In this document: in pieces, positions 46,550 through 58,050 of the stretch
How the letters are laid out: each line of letters opens with the position of its first letter
Position numbering within the stretch: position 1 is the stretch's first letter
Assembly (NCBI RefSeq): GCF_024763615.1
Contig: NC_077224.1
Location: forward strand, 72,860,712-72,924,711
DNA length: 64,000 nt
Source: Phlebotomus papatasi
Taxonomy: Eukaryota > Arthropoda > Insecta > Diptera > Psychodidae
Direction of reading: 5' to 3'
Made by a program: the position numbers and the translations under genes
The notes under the pieces: generated by a model
What the model was told of the DNA's origin: nothing
The model's database searches: none
Seen by the model: only the letters and a program-made list of their open reading frames with translations

Positions 46550-48211
46550 ATAAATGCAAATGCAGAAAAATTATCATCAGTTTGTGATTCTCTTAAACGC
46601 ATAGCAACTCAAGAAAATTAATTCCTATCGATTAAATGTCAGAGTTAAAATGCTGGAAATATATTCTGAAGGGTAGGAATTGGAGTGATTTGGGTTTGTA
46701 CGGAATTAGACAATTGATTTCAGAAGACAATGCGCTAGAGATGAGGGCTATTTTTATCCAACCTGCTCAATGGAAATCTCAATGTGTAAGTGATAAGAGA
46801 GAAATTCCCTTTCATTTCAGCATCCCACATGGAGGAAATTTAGAGGAAAGGAACAGCTCAACACATTTACGCGCATCAATTGAATTTTCTTCCTCTCTCA
46901 CTCGGATTCTCTTTGGCACTCAATGGATTTTCCTTTAAGAGAGACAGGGAGCAAAAAATTATATCTACGAGCATTTTCTTTAGCTCCTAGCCTTTTTTTC
47001 TGCGCTTCCAACGCCCACCCACTTCTTAGCCCACTTCTTCTCACATTTCTTCTGACTAATGCTCTGAGAAATTCCTTCCGTTCTGTGTCATTTTCCATCC
47101 CCTAAATTGATTGATAAAGCAGGGATTTTTCTCAGTGATTTGTACAGAATTTCAGGGTTAATTCCACCCAAACAATTCACCAGTAAATTCCCAGTTAATT
47201 AGTATTGCAATTCGCTTTTAATAAGAGCATTAATTGAATTTTCCCACATTGTGTCAAGCCTTTGAGGGAGCTTTATGAAAATCAAGGTCGAACACTGTGG
47301 CATTTTCAAAGGGTTTTCCTAGAATTCCAGGCATAGAGATTTACTAGGAACTGTATTATTTGTCAGCCATGTATATTTTGCTGCTCCATCAGCAATTGTG
47401 TGACCTTTTCCAAACTGAAGCCTGAAGGATTCAATATCAATCCTGTTGCTCATTTTCGGCGTCAATGACGATTCAATAGCACGAATATGCATGAGAATTT
47501 AAGTTAAAGTTGAATTGAAGGTGAAAAACAAGGTGCAATAAACTAAACACAAACAAGTAAAGCTTACTGAATTAAATAATCAATAATTATGCATTCAAGT
47601 TTATAACTTAATCCAAATGAGAGATGCTTTAATGTTCCATTTAAAACAAATTATTGATTTTTAATGTTAGCAATAGGAATGGAGCAAGAAGGGGTAGTTT
47701 AAGCAGTTAAAGTTTTTTTTTTGAGTCTCATTTACCAGATCTTTATGAACTATCTGGAAGAAAACTAAGTCTAGCTAATTACACTTATACAATTTCCTAT
47801 ATAAGGGACAGCTTTCAGAATTTGCACATACTCTGGCTTCAAACATTATTTTTTCACGTTCCAATTTTAATCGTATTTGTATTTTTCAAAAGTTTTCAAA
47901 ATATATATTTAATTAAATATATTTCTTCTAGGTCAGATTTATTAAAAGAATTTAGAAAAATATTAAATGTTTGATGACAGACTATGTAAGAATCCTGAAA
48001 GACTTCCCCTATGCTACTTCTTATCCTAACAAACCGCAGATGCTGGAGACGCTACACCCCTGCTTTGCAAACTTTGCTTTAATTTTAGAACTTAAAGATG
48101 GTCCAGTGACCATAGGGACTCGTACAGATGGTCTAAAGATAATCTTACGAGCCAGAATTAAAAAAGCTTGTAAAGAGCAGGAGTGTAAGGTCACCCGCAT
48201 CAATGGCAATA
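46550..48211. other. Region upstream of Syt1 coding exon 1
   Basis: Probably intron 1. Frames at 46636-46938 and 47971-48249 have moderately normal composition but no recognisable family, and no splice model could be built. Confidence 0.4.
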
Positions 48212-48367
48212 AGGGAAACTGGGCATGGGTACCACCAAATACCGGGTAGCACCAAACACTAATTTTTATTTCTAAACTACTTAACAATCATCCCAATAAT
48301 GCCTATAAATTTCTATAAGTCTTGTCCTCTGGTGCTAAACCGTGTTTGATAGTGCCTCAGTTTCTCC
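48212..48367. mobile_element. GGGGAAACTGGGGC-family MITE
   Basis: Worn relative of 42695-42857: shares GGGTAGCACCAAACACTAAT and CTTGTCCTCTGGTGCTAAA. TA flanks. Confidence 0.7.
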
Positions 48368-48795
48368 TATATATATTTTTTAACCCTTTATTAGATAAGA
48401 CCATCTCAAAACGGTCTTCACAAAAATCACATTTACTGCGATTACAAAATTTTTTGTTTATTTAAAAGTATTATAGTGTCCACGGTAATAGTCTTACTAA
48501 CATCTTTAGAAAGTTTGAACTCATTATGACTCTTCGTTTAATTTCTATACCCAGTTTTGTGTGACAGGTTAGAGAAAAGGCAACAAAAAATATTTGTGCA
48601 AAAAAAACTCATTTCCAGTTTCAAGAAAAATACCGATTTAAAGTTATCTGACTCAAATAAATTTTTTTTTTACTGAAAAAATATGTCGTTCTACTTTGTG
48701 TATTTTATTTAAAAAGTTTGAAAAAAGTTAAAATGTGAATTTTAGAAACCAACAGACTTTCAAAATTTTTTTTTTATATTTTCTCACCTAGCGCC

Positions 48796-49096
48796 TGTGG
48801 AGATATGTTCCACTTTGCCCTCCGTGGAGGTGGGCTTAGGGCTTGCTCTCACTCGCTCGCAACCCCACCTCGCTTGTTCCCGGAACTAATATGACTGAAG
48901 GGACAGTAATAGAATTTCTTTCTACCACTTCTTGTGAGAGAGTGTCTTCTTCTTTCACTGTCTAAAGACCGACTGCCTAAGGGTGAGCGAGGATCAAACC
49001 GAGCAAGCGGCGCTAGCCGGTGATGATAACATCACAAAAGAGAAGAATGCCACAAGCGGGTGATTTTAAGCTTTAGGTGGCGGGGGAGCTACCACA
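48796..49096 (-). repeat. Retrotransposon 3' LTR (element orientation)
   Basis: Same 301 bp as 55628-55928, flanked on the left by CGCC (48792-48795). The sequence just inside it (49097-49120) is not purine-rich on the element strand, so the usual polypurine tract is not obvious. Confidence 0.95.
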
Positions 49097-49663
49097 TGCG
49101 GCCAATCCTGACATTCCGTCGTCCTCGGCGGAGACAGAGTTAAATTGGAAGGGTGCGAAAGAGGTCATGAGAACCTGTTCATGCTTCTTTTCTTTCACAT
49201 CCACTGGCCGTTTTAAGATTGAATTTCAGGAAAATCAAAGAAAAAGAAACCAACTACTATTTGAAAGTTAAGGTTATCATACCACAGTTTTAGGCAAAGA
49301 GCACGCAAGATATTCATGGTCCCTAAAAGCAAACTTCTCTACCCAAGCAGTCTGCAGCCTGATTGGGAGATTGCTCACGATTAAGATCATGATTCCAAGT
49401 GCATTATTGGCTAAAGTTGAACCAAATATTTGCCGAGTATGACTACCGTTCTTGTAAATGAACTCCTAACCAGATCTTATTACCTGGTGTCAAATAGGGA
49501 AAAATAGATTTCCAAAGCCCAGTTTTCTAGTTGGATTCTTGTTCTAATTTTCTTATAGTAGATTGTTTTCCTGAAAATTTATTCTATTGCCCTTACCAAG
49601 ACGGGGAACATGAAAATCAGACATGCAAGCATTCCTGCAGACTGAAATTTCTTGCACGTTCAG

Positions 49664-50330
49664 GAGATGTACCGTTCTTGTACTAGAATTTCCCAGAACG
49701 TTTTCACTCTTGTACTTTCCTTTTCCCAGAGTATACATCATCCTCGAACGCCCCAAAGGATCCATAATCCTCTGGTCCTTTGTGTAAGTTGATTTGTAGG
49801 GAGATGCACCGTTCTTGTACTGTAATTTCCCAGAACGTTTTCACTCTTGTACTTTCCTTTTCCCAGAGTATGCATCATCCTCGAATGCCCCAGAGGATCC
49901 ATGATCCTCTGGTCCTTTGTGTAAGTTGATTTGTAGGGAGATGCACCGTTCTTGTACTGTAATTTCCCAGAACGTTTTCACTCTTGTACTTTCCTTTTCC
50001 CAGAGTATGCATCATCCTCGAATGCCCCAGAGGATCCATGATCCTCTGGTCCTTTGTGTAAGTTGATTTGTAGGGAGATGCACCGTTCTTGTACTGTAAT
50101 TTCCCAGAACGTTTTCACTCTCGTACTTTTCCTTTTTCCAGAGTATGCATCATCCTTACCCTTCCCGGGGTATCCATCGTCCTTAGGTCACTCGTACAAG
50201 GTGATTTACCAGGAGATGCACCGTTCTTGTACTAAAATTTCCCAGAACGTTTTCACTCTCGTACTTTTCTTTTCCCAGAGTATGCATCATCCGTGGACTC
50301 CCATAGGGTTCTCCTGCCCGCAGGGTTGAA
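49664..50330 (-). repeat. Five-unit 137-bp tandem repeat inside the retrotransposon
   Basis: Unit starts (GAGATGYACCGTTCTTGTAC) at 49664, 49801, 49938, 50075 and 50213, a spacing of 137-138 bp. The three middle units are nearly identical; the outer ones diverge. Most units hold a small palindrome around CAGAGGATC/GATCCTCTG. The array lies between the integrase end and the 3' LTR, in the element's 3' untranslated part. The period is not a multiple of three, so it is non-coding. Confidence 0.93.
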
Positions 50331-50470
50331 GAAAACAAGTCTGGAGCCCCAACTGAAATTGTAGTACGAGAACATCAATATACTGTTCTATTTAAGTCTT
50401 CAACGTCCTACGACTCTTAAGTGATACATCTTCCCATCTAGGCATCAATCAGCAACCTCGTCTTTTTCCA

Positions 50471-50814
50471 TTAACATCTTTCGAGTTCCCCGAGAGCTTC
50501 GTTTACTGCACAACTCTTCAAATTGTCGGCTGCATATATTGCTCTGAATGGTTTCCGGCTAATTTGATATGAAGAAACGCTCTTCACAAGATATCGGTCA
50601 TGACCTTTGATCTCGTCTATTATATAGGGACCTATGTATTTGGGCATCAATTTCTTCACTCCCTCTGTAGCCGGAGGATTAGAACGTATGAGGACGAGGT
50701 CTTCCACCTTAAATTTATGAGGTGCTATGGCCCTGTTATTATGAGCAGCGGCCTGTGTTTCTTGATGGCCTTTCATTCTCCTGGCTGCTGCTTCTCGTAT
50801 ATCTGGTAGAGGAA
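50471..50814 (-). pseudogene. Retrotransposon integrase C-terminus
   Basis: The frame with RRMKGHQETQAAAHNNR, FKVEDLVLIRSN and YIGPYIIDEIKGHDRYLVKS is the usual C-terminal region of Ty3/gypsy integrase (GPF/Y-like). It lies one frame off the preceding integrase core, so a frameshift separates them near 50812. Confidence 0.85.
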
Positions 50815-52017
50815 TTATATTATATCTTCGATCTCCGTTTCTATAGCGGATGACACGACATTCACTAAGACATTTACTATTGCATTTCGAGGATCATAGC
50901 TCATCAATAACTTATGGGGTGTTTCGTTAGTGACCCTATTTTCACTAGAATTAATTGCCCACTGGACTGTTGGGAGAATTTTGTCCCAATCCCCTCCATT
51001 TTCAGAGTTAGATAAGCATTTCAGAGAATCTTTAACAATCTTAAATACTTTCTCGATCTGCCCATTTGCACGGGGAGTTGCTACAGCTACCGGGGAATGA
51101 CGGATTCCATTGTCATTACAAAAATTTTGAAACTCTTTAGAACTGAATGCAGTGCTATTATCACTGACTACTACAGCCGGAAGTCCGAAAAACTGCGAGA
51201 CTTCCGTTATAACTTTAATAGCATTTTTAGAAGTTGGCCCAGTAACTCCACGTAATATTGTAAACCGAGTAAAAGCATCTAGCAACCCCATTATATATTC
51301 TTTCCGTCCTGCAGCCATCGGAAAAGGCCCATAGAAATCGATATGAACTACGAAAAATGGAATATGCTTCTTCTCGGTTACCTACCACGTATGATGGTAT
51401 TTGTCTTTTGCACCTTCGTGCATTAAACATCTCACGCACGCTTCAACATATTTCTTGACCATAGGTCTTATCCTAGGAAACCAGTATTCCCTCTCGATAT
51501 TTTCTATTGTCCTGTTAAGTCCTGGATGACCCATTTCATCATGTGCATTACATAAGATGTAGGATCTTAATCCCCTAAGCACTACGAATTTGTTTCCTTT
51601 ATCCGTTTTTCGGTATACTCGGTCATCTTTGACGTCATAACACTTGCGGAAAGACTATAAATCTGGATGTCCTTTGGCATTTTCCTCCAGAACCGTACGA
51701 ATCCTCTGTATAGTTTCGTCCCCACTTTGAAGGGCGGCTACCCAATCTTCATCTGCGATTCCTATCGTGAGCACGTTTGGTATGTGTCGATGAACGGGCG
51801 GTCCGACAGGATTCCTACTAAGGCTATCAGCGTGAGCCATTTTGGATCCCACTCTATGCTCAATGTTGAAATCAAAGGGCAACATTCTCATCCACCATCT
51901 AGCTATACGCGAAATTAGGTGTTTAGTAGTCAACGAATGTTTTAATGAATGACAATCTGTTACCACTGTGAAATGTTTTCCCATTAAAAAAATATTTAAA
52001 CCTTGCCATAGCTTCAA
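50815..52017 (-). pseudogene. Retrotransposon RNase H end and integrase with two in-frame TAG codons
   Basis: One reading frame runs 52017-50815, broken only by TAG codons near 51655 and 51413. The first part is RNase H (VVTDCHSLKHSL, HRVGSKMAHADSLSR). Next is the integrase zinc-binding HHCC domain (HDEMGHPG ... CVRCL). The catalytic core has the first Asp in HIDFYGPF (about 51330), the second in VVVSDNSTAF and the Glu in GQIEKVFKIVK. Truncated by a frameshift at the low end. Confidence 0.9.
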
Positions 52018-53410
52018 CTACTGCTAGAGTTTCCAATTCGTAACTATCATATCGTGCTTCGGTATCTGTAGTAGCTCGACTGAAATATGCAATAGGATGT
52101 AATTTCCCTTTTGTGTCCCTTTGCATCAATACCGCAGCTAGTCCCAATTTACAAGCATCGCAATGTAATTCAGATTCAGCATTGGGATCGTATATTTTGA
52201 GAAAAGGCCGTTCAGTTAAATGAGATTTCAACTTGTTAAAAGCTACCTGTTGCTCTTCCTTCCATTCAAAGTCTATATTTTTCCTCATTAATTTTCGTAG
52301 TGGCAATGATATATTAGCATACCCGGGAACGAATTGCCGGAAATACCCAGTAAGTCCTAAGAACTGACGTACCCCCTTAAGATCTTTTGGGCGAGGGAAT
52401 TGAGCTACGGCTTCAATTTTGAACGATCCGGGACTCATTTTTCCTTCCGATATTTCATGTCCCAAATATGATACCGTAGAATAGAGAAACTTACATTTCT
52501 TTATTTTCAATGTCAGATTGTGCTTTATTAGTTCCTCTAGGAGTTTTTCTAACACATGCAGATTATCATCCGTGCTTTCGGTGGCTATGAGGATGTCATC
52601 TACGAAACATGAAATTCTATCATCTTTAATAGGACCTATGACTTTATCCATTAGTCTCATGAAGAGAGCCGGGGAATTTGCTAGTCCAAACGGCACTCTT
52701 TTATACTGATACTGAGCATCCGGATCCGGAGTCACGAAGGAAGTGTACTTTCGAGAATCCGGATGCACAGGAATCTGATGATAACCCATCATCAGATCCA
52801 GTGAAGTGAAAACTTTACTTTTCTGAATTTTGTGCAGTTCTTCTTCAATATTGGGAACCGGATGATACTCTTTCTTGACTATGGAATTTAATAACCGATA
52901 ATCGACACAGATCCTGAGTTCACCCCCCTTTTTCTTTTGAACTATCATTGGACTCGAATACTCAGATGTAGATTCTTCGATAATGTCTTGATTTAAGAGG
53001 GATTGAATTTCTGATTTTACTAGATTCTTATAGTGATATGGTATGCGATATGGAGCATAACGAATAGCTTTATCTTCTCTCAATTCTATTTCCATGGTCA
53101 CTGTATTCGTTCTTCCCAATTCGGATGCGTCGATCGCGACGCTTTCACGAAATTTATTAAGTATCGATAAAAGGCTTTTCTTGTCGTGATTTGTTGCTTT
53201 GTCCCCGATATTTACATCTGATTCGTAAAGCATTTTCCGAACTGAATTTTGAGAGGGTATCTCGACCATCATGACGTTAGATTTTCGATTTGGAATTTCC
53301 TGTATGGTAATGTTTCCGCTTGAGATCACCCCAATAACTCCCTCCTTTTCCAAAAAATCTTTACCTATCAGCAATGGGCAATCTTGAAAGTAATCTGGCA
53401 CAATTTGCAA
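51923..53410 (-). pseudogene. Retrotransposon protease end, reverse transcriptase, RNase H start
   Basis: 495 codons open. It begins with the protease C-terminal segment (LLIGKDFL), then the reverse transcriptase: SSPMIVQKKKGG near 152, RICVDYR near 166, FTSLDLMMGYHQIPV near 201, and the catalytic FVDDIL at 269-274. The tether and RNase H start follow, with LHCDACKLGLAAVLMQ near 420 and YDSYELETLAVVEA. The frame is lost at a run of A near 51990, where RNase H continues one frame over. The natural start is not here; upstream codons are separated by the MITE. Confidence 0.93.
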
Positions 53411-53415
53411 TTCTA

Positions 53416-53652
53416 AGGTAAAGTACCCTTACTCGACCGGGTTCCTCTATTCGACCGGTGGGTCAATTTTTGAATATTTGATGGTCAATTTCATCAATTT
53501 CTATGAATTTGTCACTGATTCGTATTATTTAAAGAATAATTGATCTATTAATGTTAGATCATACACAAAATATTATAGCAAATATAATTAAATTGAATAA
53601 ATAAATCTACCGGTCGAATAGAGGAACCGGTCGAATAAAGGGTACTTTACCT
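53416..53652 (+). mobile_element. 237-bp TA-MITE, copy C (inside pol)
   Basis: Inverted ends AGGTAAAGTACCC / GGGTACTTTACCT with subterminal CGACCGG words, flanked by TA (53414-53415, 53653-53654). Exactly the same length as copies at 1268-1504 and 34389-34625. It splits the retrotransposon protease domain: removing it would bring the flanking codons to within a few bases of each other. Confidence 0.92.
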
Positions 53653-53683
53653 TACGTTACAAGTTACATTGTCTATAGTTATG

Positions 53684-54304
53684 TTATTTTTTTACCGATC
53701 CTAAAGTATAACTTGAATACCCCCCATAAGTTTTTAGCTTGATCCCCTTACCATTTTCCTTCAAATTGCATTTTCTAGCCTGTGTCTCCTGGATGAGAGA
53801 AAGATCACTTCCTGTGTCTACCATTGCCAAAATGGGGATGCTGTTGATGTACGCTGTTGTTTGCAACGTTTTATTTATTTTACGACTGGTGGGTTGCTCC
53901 ACCAGTCTAGTCCGAAAATCCTTTTTCTTCTTGGGGCATTCGGCAGCCAGATGATCTTTCGCATGACACACGAAACACCGACGATCCTTTCTTGGTGGAA
54001 ATTTGGAGTCCTTGTCATATTTTCCTTTTTTCCCACGTGGCTTTTCATCCGTGTCCTCGTTTTTCTCCTGATTTTCTCCATCCTCTCTATTCCTCTTGGA
54101 TCCATTGCGGAAATCTTTGCGTCCGAATTTGGATTCCTGCTGATTCTTTCTGCGCCATCTGTCCTTCCTGCCCTGGGAATCTTCCCTTGAAACTTCAGTA
54201 GCTTTGAAAGTCTTATTTGTTGCTGGATCAAGATATCGTATTCCTTCTATAATGTCAGTATAATAAGTCAGTATAATAAGGTATTGAGGTGTATTATTTT
54301 CCAT
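53684..54304 (-). pseudogene. Retrotransposon nucleocapsid-protease fragment
   Basis: About 206 codons. Residues 1-105 are highly basic and hydrophilic (RNA-binding). A CCHC zinc knuckle of form CX2CX4HX4C follows (CFVCHAKDHLAAEC), then an aspartic protease active site AMVDTGSDLSLI. The frame ends inside the protease after GSVKK. The next frame over continues the protease after one TAG codon, so a frameshift plus a stop interrupts gag-pol here, just before the MITE at 53416-53652. Confidence 0.85.
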
Positions 54305-55627
54305 TATAAGTATTTTCTTATTCCCCTCCCCGGGTATTCTTTATAATATATTTGGTCAGGGGGGCTCTTTCATTTTTTTTTCTCTTGGCCCACTTCTTTT
54401 CTTTCCTATGTCATTCTATAACATTTGCTCCTCCTCTTTTTAACCCCTGTGATAATCATTCGTGTTCATTCGTCTTCTGCGAACTTAGCATTTTTTTTTT
54501 TACCCTTTTCCTTAAATTTACCTAAGATTGCAATAGACATAATGTCTGACTGGCTTCTAATGTTGGGCTTTCCCCGGTTATTTAGACAAATTGTTTTTCA
54601 TGGTCAGATACCTCCGTTTGTTTTTATTTTTCAGGAATTTATGGTTTTCTTTTCCTAACACTTTCTGTTAATACTTTTCAACTATCCTTATCTTCATTCA
54701 TAATTGCCTTACTGAGATCTACCTAAGCATTTCATTCGGAATTTCCCTTCATTCCAACCATGTGTTTGTCAGATGTTAGTCCACTGAGAATTTTTTACCG
54801 ATAATGAGCTCGAGTAAATGCGATCCTCATAAAGAAAGCTGGTAAAAATGCAAAGTTTACTGCGTACTCTTTGTAACCCACAAAGCTTGTCTACCACATT
54901 AGGAGTACACTGAAATTTTAAAGATTTTCATACCCACTCGAAAGGATAAATTATATTGCTATTCTTTTCTTTACTTTGGAGGATTTTTTTTTAAGGTTGT
55001 TAAACATTACCCATCCAATTCCTAAGGTTCTGCCGACAATGATACACCCGTTTTATTGAGGATGTACATTCCATTAGTCCTATGAGTAATACATTCTTGC
55101 CCAGCCATAAATGCTAATGCTACTAATTGCTTGGGTTAGGACCTACCGAGGATTCTTTGAACCGTCGCGACAAGATAATTGTTTTCACATGATCTTGTTT
55201 TATATTGTTCGCATTTTTCTCCCACTGTTTGCCTCTATTGCGGAATGATTAATCAGGAAATAAGTTATTTATTTCATAAAAATCTCTTCTTTTTATCCTA
55301 TTGGGAATGCCCCTTTCTTTCCGACCTAATTGTATTGTTAATTTATTTGATCTATCGTTAATTTACAACTTATCTGTATATCCGTTGATCTCCTTTTAAA
55401 CCATCTCTCCTGGTTAAGCATTCCCTTTTTTTGTGATCCTCCTGGGCTCCAACTCAAATTGCTCTGCACTACGATGCTTCTTCCCTATCGTTGGGCTTCC
55501 GTCGGAGCATGATGCCACCTCTTATCACTTAATGCGTAGATAAATTCGCGCACTTTTTCACTTTATTGACTTTTCCCTTTTACTCACAATCCACTTTTGG
55601 GGATATGGGCGAATCCCACTTCTGATA
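54305..55627 (-). other. Retrotransposon leader / expected gag region
   Basis: The capsid part of gag should lie here, between the 5' LTR and the zinc-knuckle frame. No long frame or recognisable capsid sequence is seen on the minus strand, and the plus-strand frames are T-rich noise. It is either heavily decayed gag or a long leader. A short direct repeat (AAGTCAGTATAAT type) at about 54256-54282 marks a local duplication at its edge. Confidence 0.5.
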
Positions 55628-55928
55628 TGTGGAGATATGTTCCACTTTGCCCTCCGTGGAGGTGGGCTTAGGGCTTGCTCTCACTCGCTCGCAACCCCAC
55701 CTCGCTTGTTCCCGGAACTAATATGACTGAAGGGACAGTAATAGAATTTCTTTCTACCACTTCTTGTGAGAGAGTGTCTTCTTCTTTCACTGTCTAAAGA
55801 CCGACTGCCTAAGGGTGAGCGAGGATCAAACCGAGCAAGCGGCGCTAGCCGGTGATGATAACATCACAAAAGAGAAGAATGCCACAAGCGGGTGATTTTA
55901 AGCTTTAGGTGGCGGGGGAGCTACCACA
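55628..55928 (-). repeat. Retrotransposon 5' LTR (element orientation)
   Basis: 301 bp bounded by TGTGG and CCACA. Base-by-base reading shows no difference from the copy at 48796-49096. Flanked on the right by the target duplication CGCC. Confidence 0.95.
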
Positions 55929-55932
55929 CGCC

Positions 55933-57470
55933 TAAACTAAAAGAGAGACTAAAACAATCTCCACGAACCTTCTTATACAACTAAAATTTTGCAAGATTAG
56001 AACAAGGAATATGGAATGAAAAAGTATTAAAATTTTCGAAATTTTTAACTCTCACTTTAAAATATTTTCTCTGCTGAAGATATCAATTGTGATAAACTTA
56101 TTTTCGAAAATGTAAACATTGTGAATTGGTAAGCAGCTTAAGAATAGCCTGAATTCTCTGAATACAAATTCTATGTTCTCTATTGATTTTTAAAGTTATT
56201 TTTAGTAGTATGAACCGGAGAAAATCCAAAACAAAATGACAATTACTCAAGTAATTGTTCGCTTTTTCTACACTACCATAAAACTACAAGATTCTAAAGG
56301 TAAAGTTGTTAAAGCATAAATTTCCTATAATAGTATGTCAATTGGATATTTCTTATCTTTACGCCAGTCCATAATAAAATGAATAAAATTTCAAAAATTT
56401 TCCATTGTTTGCCAAAATTTATCCAACTTCTTAAACTTGATTTTAGAGTTAAAAGAAAATGATTTGCAGCATAGTTGTAGAGCGGTAAATAATCTATAAT
56501 TAAAGATGCTAAATAGTTGCATTATAGTGTACTAAGGAACATAGAAATTATCTTAAATCTTTAATTTTTTATTAATTTTACTGAGGGACAAAAAATGCTT
56601 TAAATAATTAATTAAATTCAAAACTAAACTTTAGTTACTCAACTGTGGCTTTACAATACCATAAGAATTGTTACGGAATAAGTGTTAGACATGGTGGACT
56701 TAATAGACAGTTTTGGGTAATATTTTAAAAATTATTCAAAAAAATATAATAGTTTGAAAATAATTTCAAAATTCCCTCTTAATAAAACATTTATAATGGG
56801 AACATTAAAAGGTTTAATGTTGCGTTGGATTGAACAAATTATGTTTTAAAAATTAGTCATAATTATAACGTATAATATTATAATAGTTTTAGTAATTCTG
56901 AACTTGATATTGAAAGCATCCGTGCATAGAATTAAAGAAATAATGACATGACATAACTAAAGTATTTCACTTCAAAAGTCAAATTTAGCAAATTTAGTAA
57001 TTTTCCAAATTTGTTTTTTTTTTTTTTAATAAAAAAAGATATTTACCGTATTCCAAGCTCCAAAGTAAAATAATTTTTCAAACATAGTTTACTCAAATAA
57101 TATTCTTGTGATTAAAATTCTTAAATATTTAACTTGTGCATTTGAATGCTATAAAAAGTCTCGCAAGAAATTCTAGTCGATTTTCATTCAACATGTTTTC
57201 AAATTAAGAAGTTACTTTAAAGAATGGAAAATTGTTTATGAACAGATTGAGGCACTTCTGAAGCTTTTTAAAAGGTTTTTGACCTTCAGACAAGTAGAAC
57301 TGAGTCCAACGGCTATTGAGCCGGTATTAATTCCGTTATACACTGACAATTCGTTTTAGCTTTTTTTATTTCAAAAAAGGTCTCCGTAAGTCAGATCTCA
57401 ACGGCTGAATTTTAAAATTTATTTTAATAAAAGTTTTGGAAAATGTAGCTAAAATATTGGACTGTATACA
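55933..57470. other. No gene seen
   Basis: Very AT-rich DNA immediately beyond the retrotransposon, without notable frames or repeats. Confidence 0.45.
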
Positions 57471-57590
57471 GAACGCACAATAACTTTGGCTTATAAACAT
57501 ATTTTTGACATATTAATGAGAGTGAATGAAGATTAAGATTTGTCTATGGGTCGGCTTAATTAAACCTTTATCGGTTCCGCTGCATCTAGG

Positions 57591-57800
57591 CTAGTTATTT
57601 GGGCATATTATGTACTCTCCATTACTCCATTCTATCTTAACCCCCAAGGCGGTCCTCAAGCTCCATATCTCGGCTTTTGTATGCTTGAGGTACACACGCA
57701 GTGCCGCTTCTAATTGCGGTAGACCAGCTTTAGCTGGATCAGTTGCAGTGAATGTGTACTTGTATCGACAGATCTCTTTACGCCGAATTCGTTTCTGCAC
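57591..57800 (-). CDS. Open frame of unknown function inside the retroposon
   Basis: About 70 codons with ordinary amino-acid usage (TATDPAKAGLPQLEAALRVY, then EIWSLRTALGVKIEW), less AT-rich than its surroundings, ending CPNN-stop. I do not recognise it. It could be a captured exon or part of a transposon protein. No splice signals were assigned. Confidence 0.3.
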   Translation of the reverse strand: MQKRIRRKEICRYKYTFTATDPAKAGLPQLEAALRVYLKHTKAEIWSLRTALGVKIEWSNGEYIICPNN

Positions 57801-57845
57801 CAGCCTCTCTTGTTTAGACGGGTTATTGTCAATGCATTATACGGG

Positions 57846-58050
57846 CTTCAGACTTAAGGCTTAGCCTTATTATTTCTCTTAGCCTCTTATTTCTTATCAG
57901 TCAAGATTTTTTGAGAAAATATGACTTAGGTTTGAATATTATGGATAAATGATCTGGTTAATTCTGAAAAATCAATAAAATTTAGTTACTATTTTGAAAT
58001 TTGAGACTTTCGAGAACTGGGCTAAACCTCAGGTCTGAAGTCGACATTAG
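57846..58050. mobile_element. TTCAGACC-family MITE, copy 3
   Basis: GCTTCAGACTTAAGGCTTAG / CTAAACCTCAGGTCTGAAG ends. Located inside the retroposon 57531-58190. Confidence 0.75.

Larger units (their letters stand above)
48796..55928 (-). mobile_element. Ty3/gypsy LTR retrotransposon in Syt1 intron 1
   Basis: A 7.1-kb element read on the minus strand. Direct 301-bp LTRs (TGTGG...CCACA) appear identical. The 4-bp target duplication CGCC lies at 48792-48795 and 55929-55932. Gene order on the minus strand is zinc knuckle, protease, reverse transcriptase, RNase H, integrase, which is the Ty3/gypsy order. The coding region is broken by at least three in-frame TAG codons, frameshifts and a 237-bp MITE. 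No env is recognised, no clear purine tract precedes the 3' LTR, and the primer-binding site is uncertain. It has the same orientation as Syt1. If the proposed first exon at 60.2 kb is right, it sits in intron 1. Confidence 0.95.

Noticed and set aside
46636..46938. 100-codon open frame upstream of Syt1
   Set aside because: No similarity, and on the opposite strand to Syt1 in its probable first intron.
47971..48249. 92-codon open frame with fairly normal composition
   Set aside because: No family recognised, an equally long frame exists on the other strand, and its end runs into a MITE; not enough to call a gene.
50054..50329. 91-codon frame across the 137-bp tandem repeats
   Set aside because: The period is not a multiple of three, so the peptide repeat is fortuitous; the region is the retrotransposon tail.
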